Assembly (NCBI GenBank): GCA_903832075.1
Contig: CAILAF010000601.1
Location: 1 to 12,902, forward strand
Reading direction: 5' to 3'
DNA length: 12,902 nucleotides
Origin: an uncultured Chitinophagaceae bacterium
GTDB taxonomy: Bacteria > Bacteroidota > Bacteroidia > Chitinophagales > Chitinophagaceae
Position 1 is the stretch's first letter. Every line of letters starts with the position of its first letter. The translations under genes and the position numbers were made by a program. Positions 1 through 6,590 of the stretch are shown in pieces. The notes beneath the pieces were generated by a model. That model saw nothing but the letters and a program-made list of their open reading frames with translations, was not told the DNA's origin and did no database searches.

Positions 1-101
1 CCCGCCTCGTATTCGGCTATGGCCTTCTGTGCCCTGTCCCCATAATCTCCATAAGATCCTTCGACCTGATCTATTGTCCATGCTTCCTTGGAGGCATACC
101 A
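1..101. other. GC-rich segment of foreign composition at the window edge
   Basis: The first 101 bases are about 53 % GC by count, while the adjoining 100 bases are near 28 %. The step coincides with the end of the recognisable receiver domain encoded on the minus strand. The minus-strand frame stays open across the step, adding residues such as WTIDQVEGSYGDYGDR that I cannot assign to a family. This could be a chimeric contig end or a real, horizontally acquired C-terminal extension. The sequence alone does not decide. Confidence 0.5.
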
Positions 102-542
102 TTTCAAAGCACTCAAAAGTTTAGAAGTTATTTCATCAGAACAATAATATCCTTTTTTAGCAACTGAATCAATCGCACTAATTAACAGATTAGAATTTGT
201 TTTTTTTAATAAATACCCATTTACTCCTAAATTAAACATATCAAGAATAAAAGTTTCACTATCAGACATTGTTAAAACTAAAATCTTTATATGTGGGTGA
301 TTTGCTTTTATCCATCTTGCCGTTTCAAATCCATTCATCACCGGCATATGTATATCCAGCAGAACAATATCAGGGTACTGGCTTGATTGAAGTTTTTGTA
401 ATTTTTCAATAAAATCTTTTCCATTGTTTGCTTCAATTGTAATATTATATTCATGATGTTCCAGTAATAAGTTACGCATTATACTTCGAACAATTGGATG
501 GTCATCCACAATAGCTATATTATTTTTCTTACATCCATCCAT
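1..542 (-). CDS. Response regulator with N-terminal receiver domain (partial, runs off left edge)
   Basis: Reading the minus strand from ATG at 542 gives about 180 codons without a stop. Residues 8-125 form a CheY-like receiver: acidic pair D13-D14 (IVDDHP), phosphoacceptor D63 in IVLLDIHMP, switch T91 in VLTMSD and K113 in GYLLKK. The layout is that of the NarL/FixJ class, whose members normally carry a LuxR-type HTH and act as cytoplasmic transcription factors controlled by a histidine kinase. No HTH is visible. The receiver-like part ends near residue 147 (KLLSALK), and the remaining 33 residues are unlike a linker or HTH. The DNA there (1-101) is about 53 % GC, against about 30 % in the rest. 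The gene lies 30 nt downstream of the membrane protein at 573-902 on the same strand and is probably co-transcribed with it. No kinase is visible. The receiver call is secure; the C-terminus is not. Confidence 0.88.
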   Translation of the reverse strand, partial: MDGCKKNNIAIVDDHPIVRSIMRNLLLEHHEYNITIEANNGKDFIEKLQKLQSSQYPDIVLLDIHMPVMNGFETARWIKANHPHIKILVLTMSDSETFILDMFNLGVNGYLLKKTNSNLLISAIDSVAKKGYYCSDEITSKLLSALKWYASKEAWTIDQVEGSYGDYGDRAQKAIAEYEA

Positions 543-572
543 AAATTCTAAATAAACCTTAAAGTGAAATAT

Positions 573-902
573 TTATTCAAACACTAAATATAATCCGATA
601 AATATAATTGATACTCCAACAAAAGTTATACCATATAGAACCAAAGTATACCATTGAGGAAATACTTGCGCTAAAGTTAAAACACAACTTAAAAAGCCAA
701 GAAATGCACCAATCACTATCAATATAAATCCTTTGAATTGTTTTTTTGCATTAAGTTGTTTCTTATATTCTTTGATATGCGCTTTAATAGAATCTACATC
801 AAATCCTTTTTGTTGTAAATCTTTTTCAATGTCCTGAAGAGATAGATTATTTGTTATCCAATCTTTAATAATTGCCTGATTGATAGACAAGTTATTTGTC
901 AT
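573..902 (-). CDS. Small two-helix membrane protein, function unknown
   Basis: A 109-residue protein. The N-terminal half (1-55) is hydrophilic, with alternating acidic and basic residues (DWITNNLSLQDIEKDLQQKGF, then a Lys-rich stretch), and could form a helical or coiled cytoplasmic domain. Two hydrophobic segments follow at about 57-79 (FILIVIGAFLGFLSCVLTLA) and 85-107 (YTLVLYGITFVGVSIIFIGLYL), separated by a very short turn containing FPQW. This is a helical hairpin in the inner membrane. No catalytic motif is visible. The gene precedes the response regulator by 30 nt on the same strand, so the two probably share a transcript. A sensory or accessory role next to the regulator is only an inference. 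The start at 902 has no Shine-Dalgarno sequence, which is usual for Bacteroidota. Confidence 0.7.
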   Translation of the reverse strand: MTNNLSINQAIIKDWITNNLSLQDIEKDLQQKGFDVDSIKAHIKEYKKQLNAKKQFKGFILIVIGAFLGFLSCVLTLAQVFPQWYTLVLYGITFVGVSIIFIGLYLVFE

Positions 903-1151
903 AGCAAAACATTTTTAATCGTTATTCCTGCTTAAAACACTAAAAGCTCTTCAATTTAGAAAAAAATATTAAAATGAATTAGTTGTAGTTTCAGTTTTAT
1001 AAATTGTTATGGTTGTAAAAATACCTTTTTGCAATACTTTGCTTATTAAAGACTAATTGTTTTTCAATACCATTTATATAGTGCTATTGTAATTTATACT
1101 ATTAACAAACCATTTATACATCTGTTTTTTTACCATGTCGGGAAAAGGTTG
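903..1151. other. AT-rich divergent intergenic region
   Basis: About 250 bases lie between the minus-strand membrane-protein gene and the promoter of the 69-aa gene. Both directions must be transcribed from around here. I see no convincing ORF and no clear Bacteroidota -7 box on the minus strand. A plus-strand TACTTTG (around 1035-1041) lacks one base of the TANNTTTG spacing and is not called. Confidence 0.4.
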
Positions 1152-1159
1152 TATATTTG
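1152..1159 (+). promoter_or_regulatory. Bacteroidota-type -7 promoter box
   Basis: TATATTTG matches the Bacteroidota sigma-ABfr -7 consensus TANNTTTG exactly and is followed by C. A T-rich TGTTTTTTT around 1123-1131 lies at roughly the distance expected for the -33 element, but it has no clean TTG. Transcription would begin near 1166, giving a leader of about 140 nt for the gene at 1309. Confidence 0.6.
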
Positions 1160-1167
1160 CACATCAA

Positions 1168-1272
1168 TTCGGGAAGCGATAAATATAGTTAACAACTACA
1201 ACGGATGATGTAACCTTACCAGCTTTAAGCTAACGATTCACTGGTTTTCTTACTTCCGCAACACATCCCGAA
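1168..1272 (+). promoter_or_regulatory. Foldable 5' leader of the 69-aa gene (candidate cis-regulatory RNA or sRNA)
   Basis: TTCGGGA (1168-1174) is perfectly complementary to TCCCGAA (1266-1272), which would close a domain of about 105 nt. GCG (1176-1178) can also pair with CGC (1257-1259). Inside, TAGTT/AACTA (1186-1190/1194-1198) and ACCAG/CTGGT (1218-1222/1241-1245) can form hairpins. AGCTT/AAGCT (1221-1231) is an alternative to the second. The segment is less AT-rich than its flanks. It lies between a good promoter box and the start codon. I do not recognise a known riboswitch class. Confidence 0.4.
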
Positions 1273-1308
1273 CATAAATTTATTTAAGAACAATAAAAAG
1301 GATATATT

Positions 1309-1518
1309 ATGAAAAGTAATGTAATGTCTTCTGTGATTCACATGGAAGAAAACGAACTACAAAAATTAGTGGCTGAAGTAAAAGAAACGGTAGCTACTAA
1401 TGTTGATCTAAGCAATGCAGAAAAAGAAGCAACTTTCAGTGCAGCAACTTTATGGAATGTGCAGAAACAAATGAAACCTGCATTAAGATCGAAATTAACG
1501 AATAGATGGGGCTTGTAA
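1309..1518 (+). CDS. Small conserved-looking hydrophilic protein, function unknown
   Basis: A 69-residue protein with no signal peptide or membrane segment. The centre (about residues 13-40, EENELQKLVAEVKETVATN) is acidic and probably alpha-helical. The C-terminus is basic and ends NRWGL. There is no Cys pair, HTH or other diagnostic motif, so no function is given. AAGGA at 1298-1302, six bases before ATG 1309, is a reasonable ribosome site in a phylum that often lacks one, and supports this start. In-frame ATGs at 1324 and 1342 are alternatives. The gene is a stand-alone unit: -7 box at 1152, a structured leader of about 140 nt, and a strong terminator 27 nt after the stop. A tiny protein with a long leader and its own terminator suggests high or regulated expression (inference). 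Confidence 0.72.
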   Translation: MKSNVMSSVIHMEENELQKLVAEVKETVATNVDLSNAEKEATFSAATLWNVQKQMKPALRSKLTNRWGL

Positions 1519-1545
1519 TTTTATTACACTTCATCAATTAATTCT

Positions 1546-1575
1546 AATCTCCACCTATAATGTGGGGATTTTTTT
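1546..1575 (+). terminator. Rho-independent terminator after the 69-aa gene
   Basis: AATCTCCAC (1546-1554) pairs with GTGGGGATT (1562-1570) across a 7-nt loop, nine pairs with one G-U. A run of T follows (1571-1575). Confidence 0.85.
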
Positions 1576-1579
1576 ATTT

Positions 1580-1626
1580 ATTCGGTTTAATATGAATAAT
1601 AAAAGATTTGTATATTGAAACCGAAT
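1580..1626. promoter_or_regulatory. Perfect 9-bp inverted repeat upstream of the cytochrome gene
   Basis: ATTCGGTTT (1580-1588) and AAACCGAAT (1618-1626) are perfect inverted copies separated by 29 bases. They lie just after the terminator and 86 bases before the cytochrome start. The spacing is long for a terminator, and no T-run follows. It could be a regulator binding site around the promoter or a chance repeat. Confidence 0.3.
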
Positions 1627-1711
1627 TCAAGTGATATCATAAGGCTTTCACCGATTTTTTATTTATTGGTTTAATGCTTTGTTTATTTTGAAACCTAAAT
1701 TTATTATCAAC

Positions 1712-2194
1712 ATGAAACAAAACAAGAGAAAATTTTTTGTAACCTTATTTTTAGTTGTATTTGGAACAGTTGGCATTCTGTCTTTCCAAACTATTCAACA
1801 ACCTCAACCACGCAAATTGCAAAACATTAAAGTATTACCTGCTGATTGGACTTATCAGCAAGTAGATCATTTAATGGATCAATATAAAGCTGATATGGGT
1901 GTAAAATGTAATTACTGTCATGCACCTTCAAAAGATAATCCTAGGAAAATGGATATGGCAAGCGATGAAAATCCAAAAAAAGATATTTCTCGTGATATGA
2001 TTCGTATGACTGTTGAATTGAATCAAAAATATATTTCTCTTATTCCACACGCTGATACAGTAAAAGTTCAGGCTGTAACTTGTAATACTTGTCACCGTGG
2101 TGCTGCCAAACCGTTTGGTCCAATAGTTGCACAACAAGGACCACCACAAGGCCCGCCTCCTCCTGGAGGACTACCTCCAGCAAAAGGAAAATAG
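1712..2194 (+). CDS. Periplasmic c-type cytochrome with two CxxCH motifs (reaction-centre cytochrome c subunit-like)
   Basis: A 160-residue protein. The N-terminal KQNKRKFF plus a hydrophobic stretch (about 8-25) is a signal peptide or membrane anchor, so the protein is periplasmic. Two haem c sites are visible: CNYCH at 66-70, preceded by DMGVK, and CNTCH at 114-118. This spacing, and Met-rich helices between the sites (DMIRMTVELNQKYIS), resemble the CytoC_RC family. That family includes many small Bacteroidota electron carriers from non-phototrophs, so phototrophy is not implied. The C-terminal 30 residues are a Pro/Gly/Gln-rich flexible tail. ATG 1712 is chosen because the signal peptide starts there with a basic n-region. 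An in-frame TTG at 1679 would add 11 residues and is less likely. The redox partner cannot be read from the neighbours. Confidence 0.88.
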   Translation: MKQNKRKFFVTLFLVVFGTVGILSFQTIQQPQPRKLQNIKVLPADWTYQQVDHLMDQYKADMGVKCNYCHAPSKDNPRKMDMASDENPKKDISRDMIRMTVELNQKYISLIPHADTVKVQAVTCNTCHRGAAKPFGPIVAQQGPPQGPPPPGGLPPAKGK

Positions 2195-2215
2195 TTTTCA
2201 ATATATTTTATATTT

Positions 2216-2250
2216 AACCTTTGCAATATAATGTTGCAAAGGTTATTTTG
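2216..2250 (+). terminator. Strong terminator hairpin after the cytochrome gene
   Basis: AACCTTTGCAA (2216-2226) and TTGCAAAGGTT (2234-2244) form a perfect 11-bp stem with a 7-nt loop, followed by ATTTTG. It lies 22 nt after the cytochrome stop and 26 nt before the glycosyltransferase ATG. The two genes are therefore probably separate transcripts, or only partly coupled by readthrough. Confidence 0.8.
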
Positions 2251-2270
2251 TGTACTTAAATGATATGTAA

Positions 2271-3413
2271 ATGAGGTTAGGTATAATTTCTGATTGTGTT
2301 CATGTTCAACATTCTGATGGTCGTATTGGAACTGAAACGCATATTTTATTATATCAACTTGAAGCATTAGCCGTTTATTTTGATGAAGTACATGTTGCTT
2401 GTCCTTTTACATCATTTAATGAAAATAAAGTCGCTACATTTTATACGGATAAAAAATTTTCTTTCATTCACTTGCCTAATGTTGGGGGGAATAATTGGAT
2501 AGATAAACTAAGATTGTTACAAACAATTCCTAAATGGTGGAGTGCTTTTAAAAAAATAGATAAAAGTTCAGATATTGTATATCAGCGTTTCCCAAATAAT
2601 TTAAACTTACCCGGCTTTTTTTATTTCTATTTCAATCATAAAAAAGTATTTGCTACTTATACAGGTACTTGGGAAAATTATCTAAATGAACCATTTACTT
2701 ATCGGTTACAGAAATGGCTATTAAAAAAATGTTTTCGCGGAACTGTTTGGGCTTATTTAGATAAACCATCTGATAACGTTAAAATAAGAAAAGGATTTAG
2801 TCCATCTTATTCCAAAAAAGTATGGGACGAAGAAACTGAACAAGTAAATAAAAGAATTGAAAAATTAAAATTAGAAGGATTGCAAAAATTAAAACTTATT
2901 TCTGTTGGCGCTTTTGTACCCAATAAAAATCAGCAATTTATTTTAGATGCATGTTTACAATTGCAACAATTGAATATATCTTTTCAATTAACATTGGTCG
3001 GAGATGGTTATTTGAAGGATGAGTATCAAAAATTCCTCGATAAACATCAATTAAATACATCCATTATAATTGCAGGAAAGAAAACAACAAGTGAGTTAAT
3101 AAAATTATATCGTGAGCACGACTTTATAATTCAAGCGCCTATTAGAGAAGGTTTCGGGAAAGTTCCTATTGAAGGTTTTTTTCACGGGTTAGTACCCATT
3201 TTAAGCGATGTTGGCTTGGCAAAAGCAATTGCGGAAGACAATAGAGGTTTTACATTTTCTTTAAGAAATCAAAAATCTTTGTCTGATTTGTTAGAGAATT
3301 TATCAAATAAATCTGCACTACTGCCCAATATGATCCTTAATGGGCGTGCATTTGCGGCTTCGAAAACTTTAGAAGCATGGGCAGCTGAATACGCTTCAGT
3401 TATTCTAGTATAA
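2271..3413 (+). CDS. GT-B glycosyltransferase, GT4-like (group 1)
   Basis: A 380-residue cytoplasmic or membrane-associated enzyme with a two-lobe GT-B layout. The N-terminal acceptor lobe (about 1-165) starts MRLGIISDC and contains a Gly-rich turn, GRIGTETHILLYQLE. The C-terminal nucleotide-sugar lobe (about 205-380) has the usual start LKLISVGAFVPNKNQQFILDA, then LTLVGDGYLKDEYQKF. It then has REGFGKVPIEGF, which carries the EX7E motif (E293 and E301) that contacts the donor sugar in retaining GT4 enzymes. Donor and acceptor cannot be read from the sequence. No polysaccharide or O-antigen cluster surrounds it, so it is a lone glycosyltransferase. The length is normal for the family. An upstream ATG at 2264 meets a stop at once, so 2271 is the start. 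Confidence 0.85.
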   Translation: MRLGIISDCVHVQHSDGRIGTETHILLYQLEALAVYFDEVHVACPFTSFNENKVATFYTDKKFSFIHLPNVGGNNWIDKLRLLQTIPKWWSAFKKIDKSSDIVYQRFPNNLNLPGFFYFYFNHKKVFATYTGTWENYLNEPFTYRLQKWLLKKCFRGTVWAYLDKPSDNVKIRKGFSPSYSKKVWDEETEQVNKRIEKLKLEGLQKLKLISVGAFVPNKNQQFILDACLQLQQLNISFQLTLVGDGYLKDEYQKFLDKHQLNTSIIIAGKKTTSELIKLYREHDFIIQAPIREGFGKVPIEGFFHGLVPILSDVGLAKAIAEDNRGFTFSLRNQKSLSDLLENLSNKSALLPNMILNGRAFAASKTLEAWAAEYASVILV

Positions 3414-3439
3414 ACCCATTAATCGCCTATTTTTTTTGG

Positions 3440-3480
3440 ATAAATAATTAATGTGTGAAAAATACACAATAATTATTTAT
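3440..3480. terminator. Long AT-rich hairpin between glycosyltransferase and glucanotransferase
   Basis: ATAAATAATTA (3440-3450) pairs with TAATTATTTAT (3470-3480). After one A/A mismatch, TGTGT (3452-3456) pairs with ACACA (3464-3468) around a 7-nt loop. No clean T-run follows, so it could act as a weak terminator or as an operator for the gene that starts 40 nt downstream. Confidence 0.5.
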
Positions 3481-3520
3481 TTTAGTGTCTTGAAACGCTA
3501 ACATTGCTTATTGTAACTTT

Positions 3521-6451
3521 ATGAACGAAGAACAAATTTCTATACCTGCTATTGTAAGAACTGCACCAAAAGCAAAAAAGAATACAAAAAAAACTATTAA
3601 AGAAATTGTGCAGAATGATCATCATCCATTAGACACAAATGGAGTTGAACTTAAAATTAAAAAGGCTTCAGCAAATAAAACTTCTTCAAAAAAATCAGCT
3701 TCTGTAAAATCTTCAAAGAAGAAAACAGGAAATGCTGCAACTATTAAAACTAAGATTACTTTTCAATTAAAGTTTCATACCAAATACGGACAAAGCTTAT
3801 TCATTACAGGGGATCATGAATTATTTGGAAATGGTGATGCGAATAAAGCATTACAGTTGCATTATTTTAATGATGAATTTTGGCATATAACTGTTGAATT
3901 ATCAGAAAATCAATTGATAAATGAAACTATCACATACAATTATCTGATGGTTGATACTGATGGATATGTTACATATGATTGGGGTACGGATAAAACATTT
4001 AATCCAATTTCTTTCAAGAACAAAGAAGTGTTGATTATAGATGCATGGAATTATGCGGGTTATTTCGAGAATGCATTTTATACAGAACCATTTAAAAATG
4101 TTTTACTGAAAGCTAATCACACAGATGTTTCTGTTAATAAATTAAGAGCTTTTACGCACACTTTTAAAGTAAAAACACCATTACTACAAAAAGGTCATAC
4201 ACTTTGTATTGTGGGCAGTGGTAAAACATTGGGCGATTGGCAAACAGAGAAAGTTTTTTTAATGAGCAGAAAGGCAGATGATGATTTTTATACTGTCAAT
4301 ATTAATTTTAATAAAGAAGTTTTTCCTGTTGCTTATAAATATGGGGTGTATGATGTTGAACAAAATAAATTTATTCAGTTTGAAGGAAGCAGCAACAGGG
4401 TGTTATATGATTCAATTGATAAAAATAAAATTACTTTAATTAACGATGGCTTTGCAGTATTACCAAATAATACTTGGAAAGGTGCAGGCGTTGCTATTCC
4501 TGTTTTTAGTTTGCGAACTGAAAAAAGTTTTGGTATAGGAGAGTTTACTGATTTAAAATTGTTTGTTGATTGGAGTAAGAAAGCAGGATTAAAACTTATT
4601 CAGATATTGCCGGTTAATGATACTACTGCTACACATACATGGATGGATTCATACCCTTATGCGGCTATTTCCGCATTTGCTTTGCATCCGGTTTTTTTGA
4701 ATTTATCAGAAGTAGTAAACGATGCAAATAAAAAAGTATTGGATGATGTAGAAGCAGAAAGAAAAAAAATAAATATTTTAGGGGCAATAGATTATGAAGC
4801 TGTAATTAAATTGAAATGGAAAATAATAAAGCAAATTTATCCTTCTCAAAAAGAAAATACTTTCAATAGTAAAAGCTATAAAGATTTTTTTACTCAGAAT
4901 AAACATTGGTTAATATCTTATGCGGTGTTTTGTTATTTAAGAGATGAATATGGAACATCCGATTTTTCTCAATGGCCAGCATACCAACATTATCTTCAAA
5001 ATGATATTGATAAATTGGCAGCGATCGATTCCGATACATACGATGCAATCGCTATTCATTACTTTGTTCAATATCATTTGCATATTCAATTAAAAGAAGC
5101 AACAGAATATGCACATCAAAATGGTATTATTGTTAAAGGTGATATACCAATTGGTATTTATCGTTTTGGTGCAGATGCATGGCAACAACCGCAATTGTAC
5201 CATATGAACTTTCAAGCAGGTGCACCACCGGATGATTTTGCTGTTAAAGGACAAAATTGGGGATTCCCAACTTATAACTGGCAAAGCATGAAAGAAGATG
5301 GCTTTGCTTGGTGGAAACATCGCTTTGAACAAATGCATTATTATTTTGATGCATTTCGAATTGATCATATTCTTGGTTTTTTTCGTATTTGGAGTATTCC
5401 AATGAATTCCGTTGAAGGTATCATGGGGCATTTTGTTCCAGCTATTCCTGTTCATATCAGTGAATTCATGCAACAAGGTATTTGGTTCGATCATTATCGT
5501 TATACAAAACCATTTATTAATAACAATGTGTTATGGGAAATATTTGGTTATGATAGCGAAGAAATAAAAAATGATTATCTCAACTATGATGGTTTTGATA
5601 ATTATACTTTGAAAAATGAATTTGCCTCACAAAGAGCAGTGGAAAAATATTTTGCTTCATTAGAAGATAATGAACATCATCAGAAAATAAAGCAAGGTTT
5701 ATTTGATCTTATCAGTAATGTTATTTTGTTTGAAGAAGAAGATAATCCACAACAATTTCATTTCCGCTTTGGAATGGAAGGCACATCTTCTTTCAAAGAT
5801 TTATCATTCGATACACAAAATCAATTAAGGGAATTATACATTGATTATTTCTTTCGTCGCCAGGATAATTTCTGGATGAAAGAAGCCATGAATAAATTAC
5901 CTGCATTAAAACGTGTTACAAATATGTTGGTTTGCGGTGAAGATTTAGGATTGGTTCCTGCATGTGTGCCTGATGTAATGAAACATTTAGGTTTATTGAG
6001 TTTAGAAATTCAACGAATGCCTAAGGATCCCAAAAAAGAATTCTTTCATCCCAATGATGCACCTTATTTAAGTGTGGTAACACCTTCTACACATGATATG
6101 AGTACCATTCGTGGTTGGTGGGAAGAAGATAAAACACGTATACAAAAATTTTATAACAATGAATTAGGTCAGTGGGGTGATGCACCATATTATTGTGAAG
6201 CATGGATTAATAAATCTATTGTTTGGCAACATTTGTATTCGCCTGCGATGTGGAGCATTTTTCAATTACAAGATTTATTTGGAATTGATGAAAAAATAAG
6301 AAGAGTGCATCCGGATGAAGAACGCATTAATGTTCCATCCAATCCAAAACATTATTGGAGATATAGAATGCATCTTACTTTAGAAGAACTTTTGCATAAA
6401 GATGAATTCAATGCAGAGCTACAACAAGCTGTGAAACAAAGCGGAAGATAA
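3521..6451 (+). CDS. malQ: 4-alpha-glucanotransferase (GH77), DPE2-like with two CBM20-like domains
   Basis: A 976-residue cytoplasmic enzyme that transfers glucosyl or maltosyl units between alpha-1,4-glucans, linking maltose and glycogen metabolism. Residues 78-183 and about 218-318 look like two starch-binding CBM20-type beta domains (ITGDHELFGNGDANKALQL; IVGSGKTLGDWQTEKVFLM). The GH77 barrel follows from about 325 (GVAIPVFSLRTEKSFGIGEF). Catalytic residues visible are nucleophile D615 in FRIDHILGFFR, acid/base E807 in CGEDLGLVP, and D859 in STHDMSTIRGWW. D615 and E807 are 192 residues apart, far more than in classical short MalQ. This fits the insertion known from plant DPE2 and its bacterial relatives, which use maltose as donor and a branched glucan as acceptor. 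Odd: residues 1-76 are a Lys/Ser/Ala-rich tail with 16 Lys in the first 70. No internal Met could trim it. There is no signal peptide. Confidence 0.93.
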   Translation: MNEEQISIPAIVRTAPKAKKNTKKTIKEIVQNDHHPLDTNGVELKIKKASANKTSSKKSASVKSSKKKTGNAATIKTKITFQLKFHTKYGQSLFITGDHELFGNGDANKALQLHYFNDEFWHITVELSENQLINETITYNYLMVDTDGYVTYDWGTDKTFNPISFKNKEVLIIDAWNYAGYFENAFYTEPFKNVLLKANHTDVSVNKLRAFTHTFKVKTPLLQKGHTLCIVGSGKTLGDWQTEKVFLMSRKADDDFYTVNINFNKEVFPVAYKYGVYDVEQNKFIQFEGSSNRVLYDSIDKNKITLINDGFAVLPNNTWKGAGVAIPVFSLRTEKSFGIGEFTDLKLFVDWSKKAGLKLIQILPVNDTTATHTWMDSYPYAAISAFALHPVFLNLSEVVNDANKKVLDDVEAERKKINILGAIDYEAVIKLKWKIIKQIYPSQKENTFNSKSYKDFFTQNKHWLISYAVFCYLRDEYGTSDFSQWPAYQHYLQNDIDKLAAIDSDTYDAIAIHYFVQYHLHIQLKEATEYAHQNGIIVKGDIPIGIYRFGADAWQQPQLYHMNFQAGAPPDDFAVKGQNWGFPTYNWQSMKEDGFAWWKHRFEQMHYYFDAFRIDHILGFFRIWSIPMNSVEGIMGHFVPAIPVHISEFMQQGIWFDHYRYTKPFINNNVLWEIFGYDSEEIKNDYLNYDGFDNYTLKNEFASQRAVEKYFASLEDNEHHQKIKQGLFDLISNVILFEEEDNPQQFHFRFGMEGTSSFKDLSFDTQNQLRELYIDYFFRRQDNFWMKEAMNKLPALKRVTNMLVCGEDLGLVPACVPDVMKHLGLLSLEIQRMPKDPKKEFFHPNDAPYLSVVTPSTHDMSTIRGWWEEDKTRIQKFYNNELGQWGDAPYYCEAWINKSIVWQHLYSPAMWSIFQLQDLFGIDEKIRRVHPDEERINVPSNPKHYWRYRMHLTLEELLHKDEFNAELQQAVKQSGR

Positions 6452-6462
6452 GATGCTTTTAT

Positions 6463-6510
6463 TTTTATTTATTCTTTACTTCTATGAGAAAAGAATAAAT
6501 AAAATATTTT
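6463..6510. terminator. Long hairpin after malQ
   Basis: TTTTATTTATTCTTT (6463-6477) and AAAGAATAAATAAAA (6490-6504) form a perfect 15-bp stem with a 12-nt loop, 11 nt after the malQ stop. TATTTTAT follows. It is AT-rich and symmetrical, with T-runs possible on both strands, and is a likely transcription end. Confidence 0.65.
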
Positions 6511-6550
6511 ATCAAATAAAGAAAGTAATAAATTATCTCTCATTATTTAC

Positions 6551-6579
6551 CTTTGAAACAAATATCATTGTATTCAAAG
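6551..6579. promoter_or_regulatory. Inverted repeat just upstream of the epimerase gene
   Basis: CTTTGAA (6551-6557) and TTCAAAG (6573-6579) are perfect inverted copies 15 bases apart, and ACA/TGT inside can extend the pairing with one bulged A. The second arm ends 11 bases before ATG 6591. The first arm contains TTTG, which could serve as a -33 element. An operator or start-proximal hairpin is possible. Confidence 0.3.
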
Positions 6580-6590
6580 TATTATAACGA

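Noticed and set aside
1168..1272. tRNA or known riboswitch in the leader of the 69-aa gene
   Set aside because: There is no cloverleaf, no CCA end, and no match to a riboswitch core that I recognise. It is kept only as a structured-leader candidate.
1679..1711. Upstream in-frame TTG start for the cytochrome c gene
   Set aside because: It would place 11 extra residues before a standard signal peptide. ATG 1712 begins the basic n-region directly.
1712..2194. Evidence for phototrophy from the reaction-centre-like cytochrome
   Set aside because: Similar small cytochromes are found in many non-phototrophic Bacteroidota, and no photosynthesis genes are near.
1928..2367. Two minus-strand open frames over the cytochrome gene
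   Set aside because: They overlap the CxxCH-containing gene and the perfect terminator hairpin, and their translations show no domain-like features.
5090..5494. Minus-strand open frame inside malQ
   Set aside because: It lies opposite conserved GH77 catalytic-domain sequence, so it is a shadow of the real coding frame.
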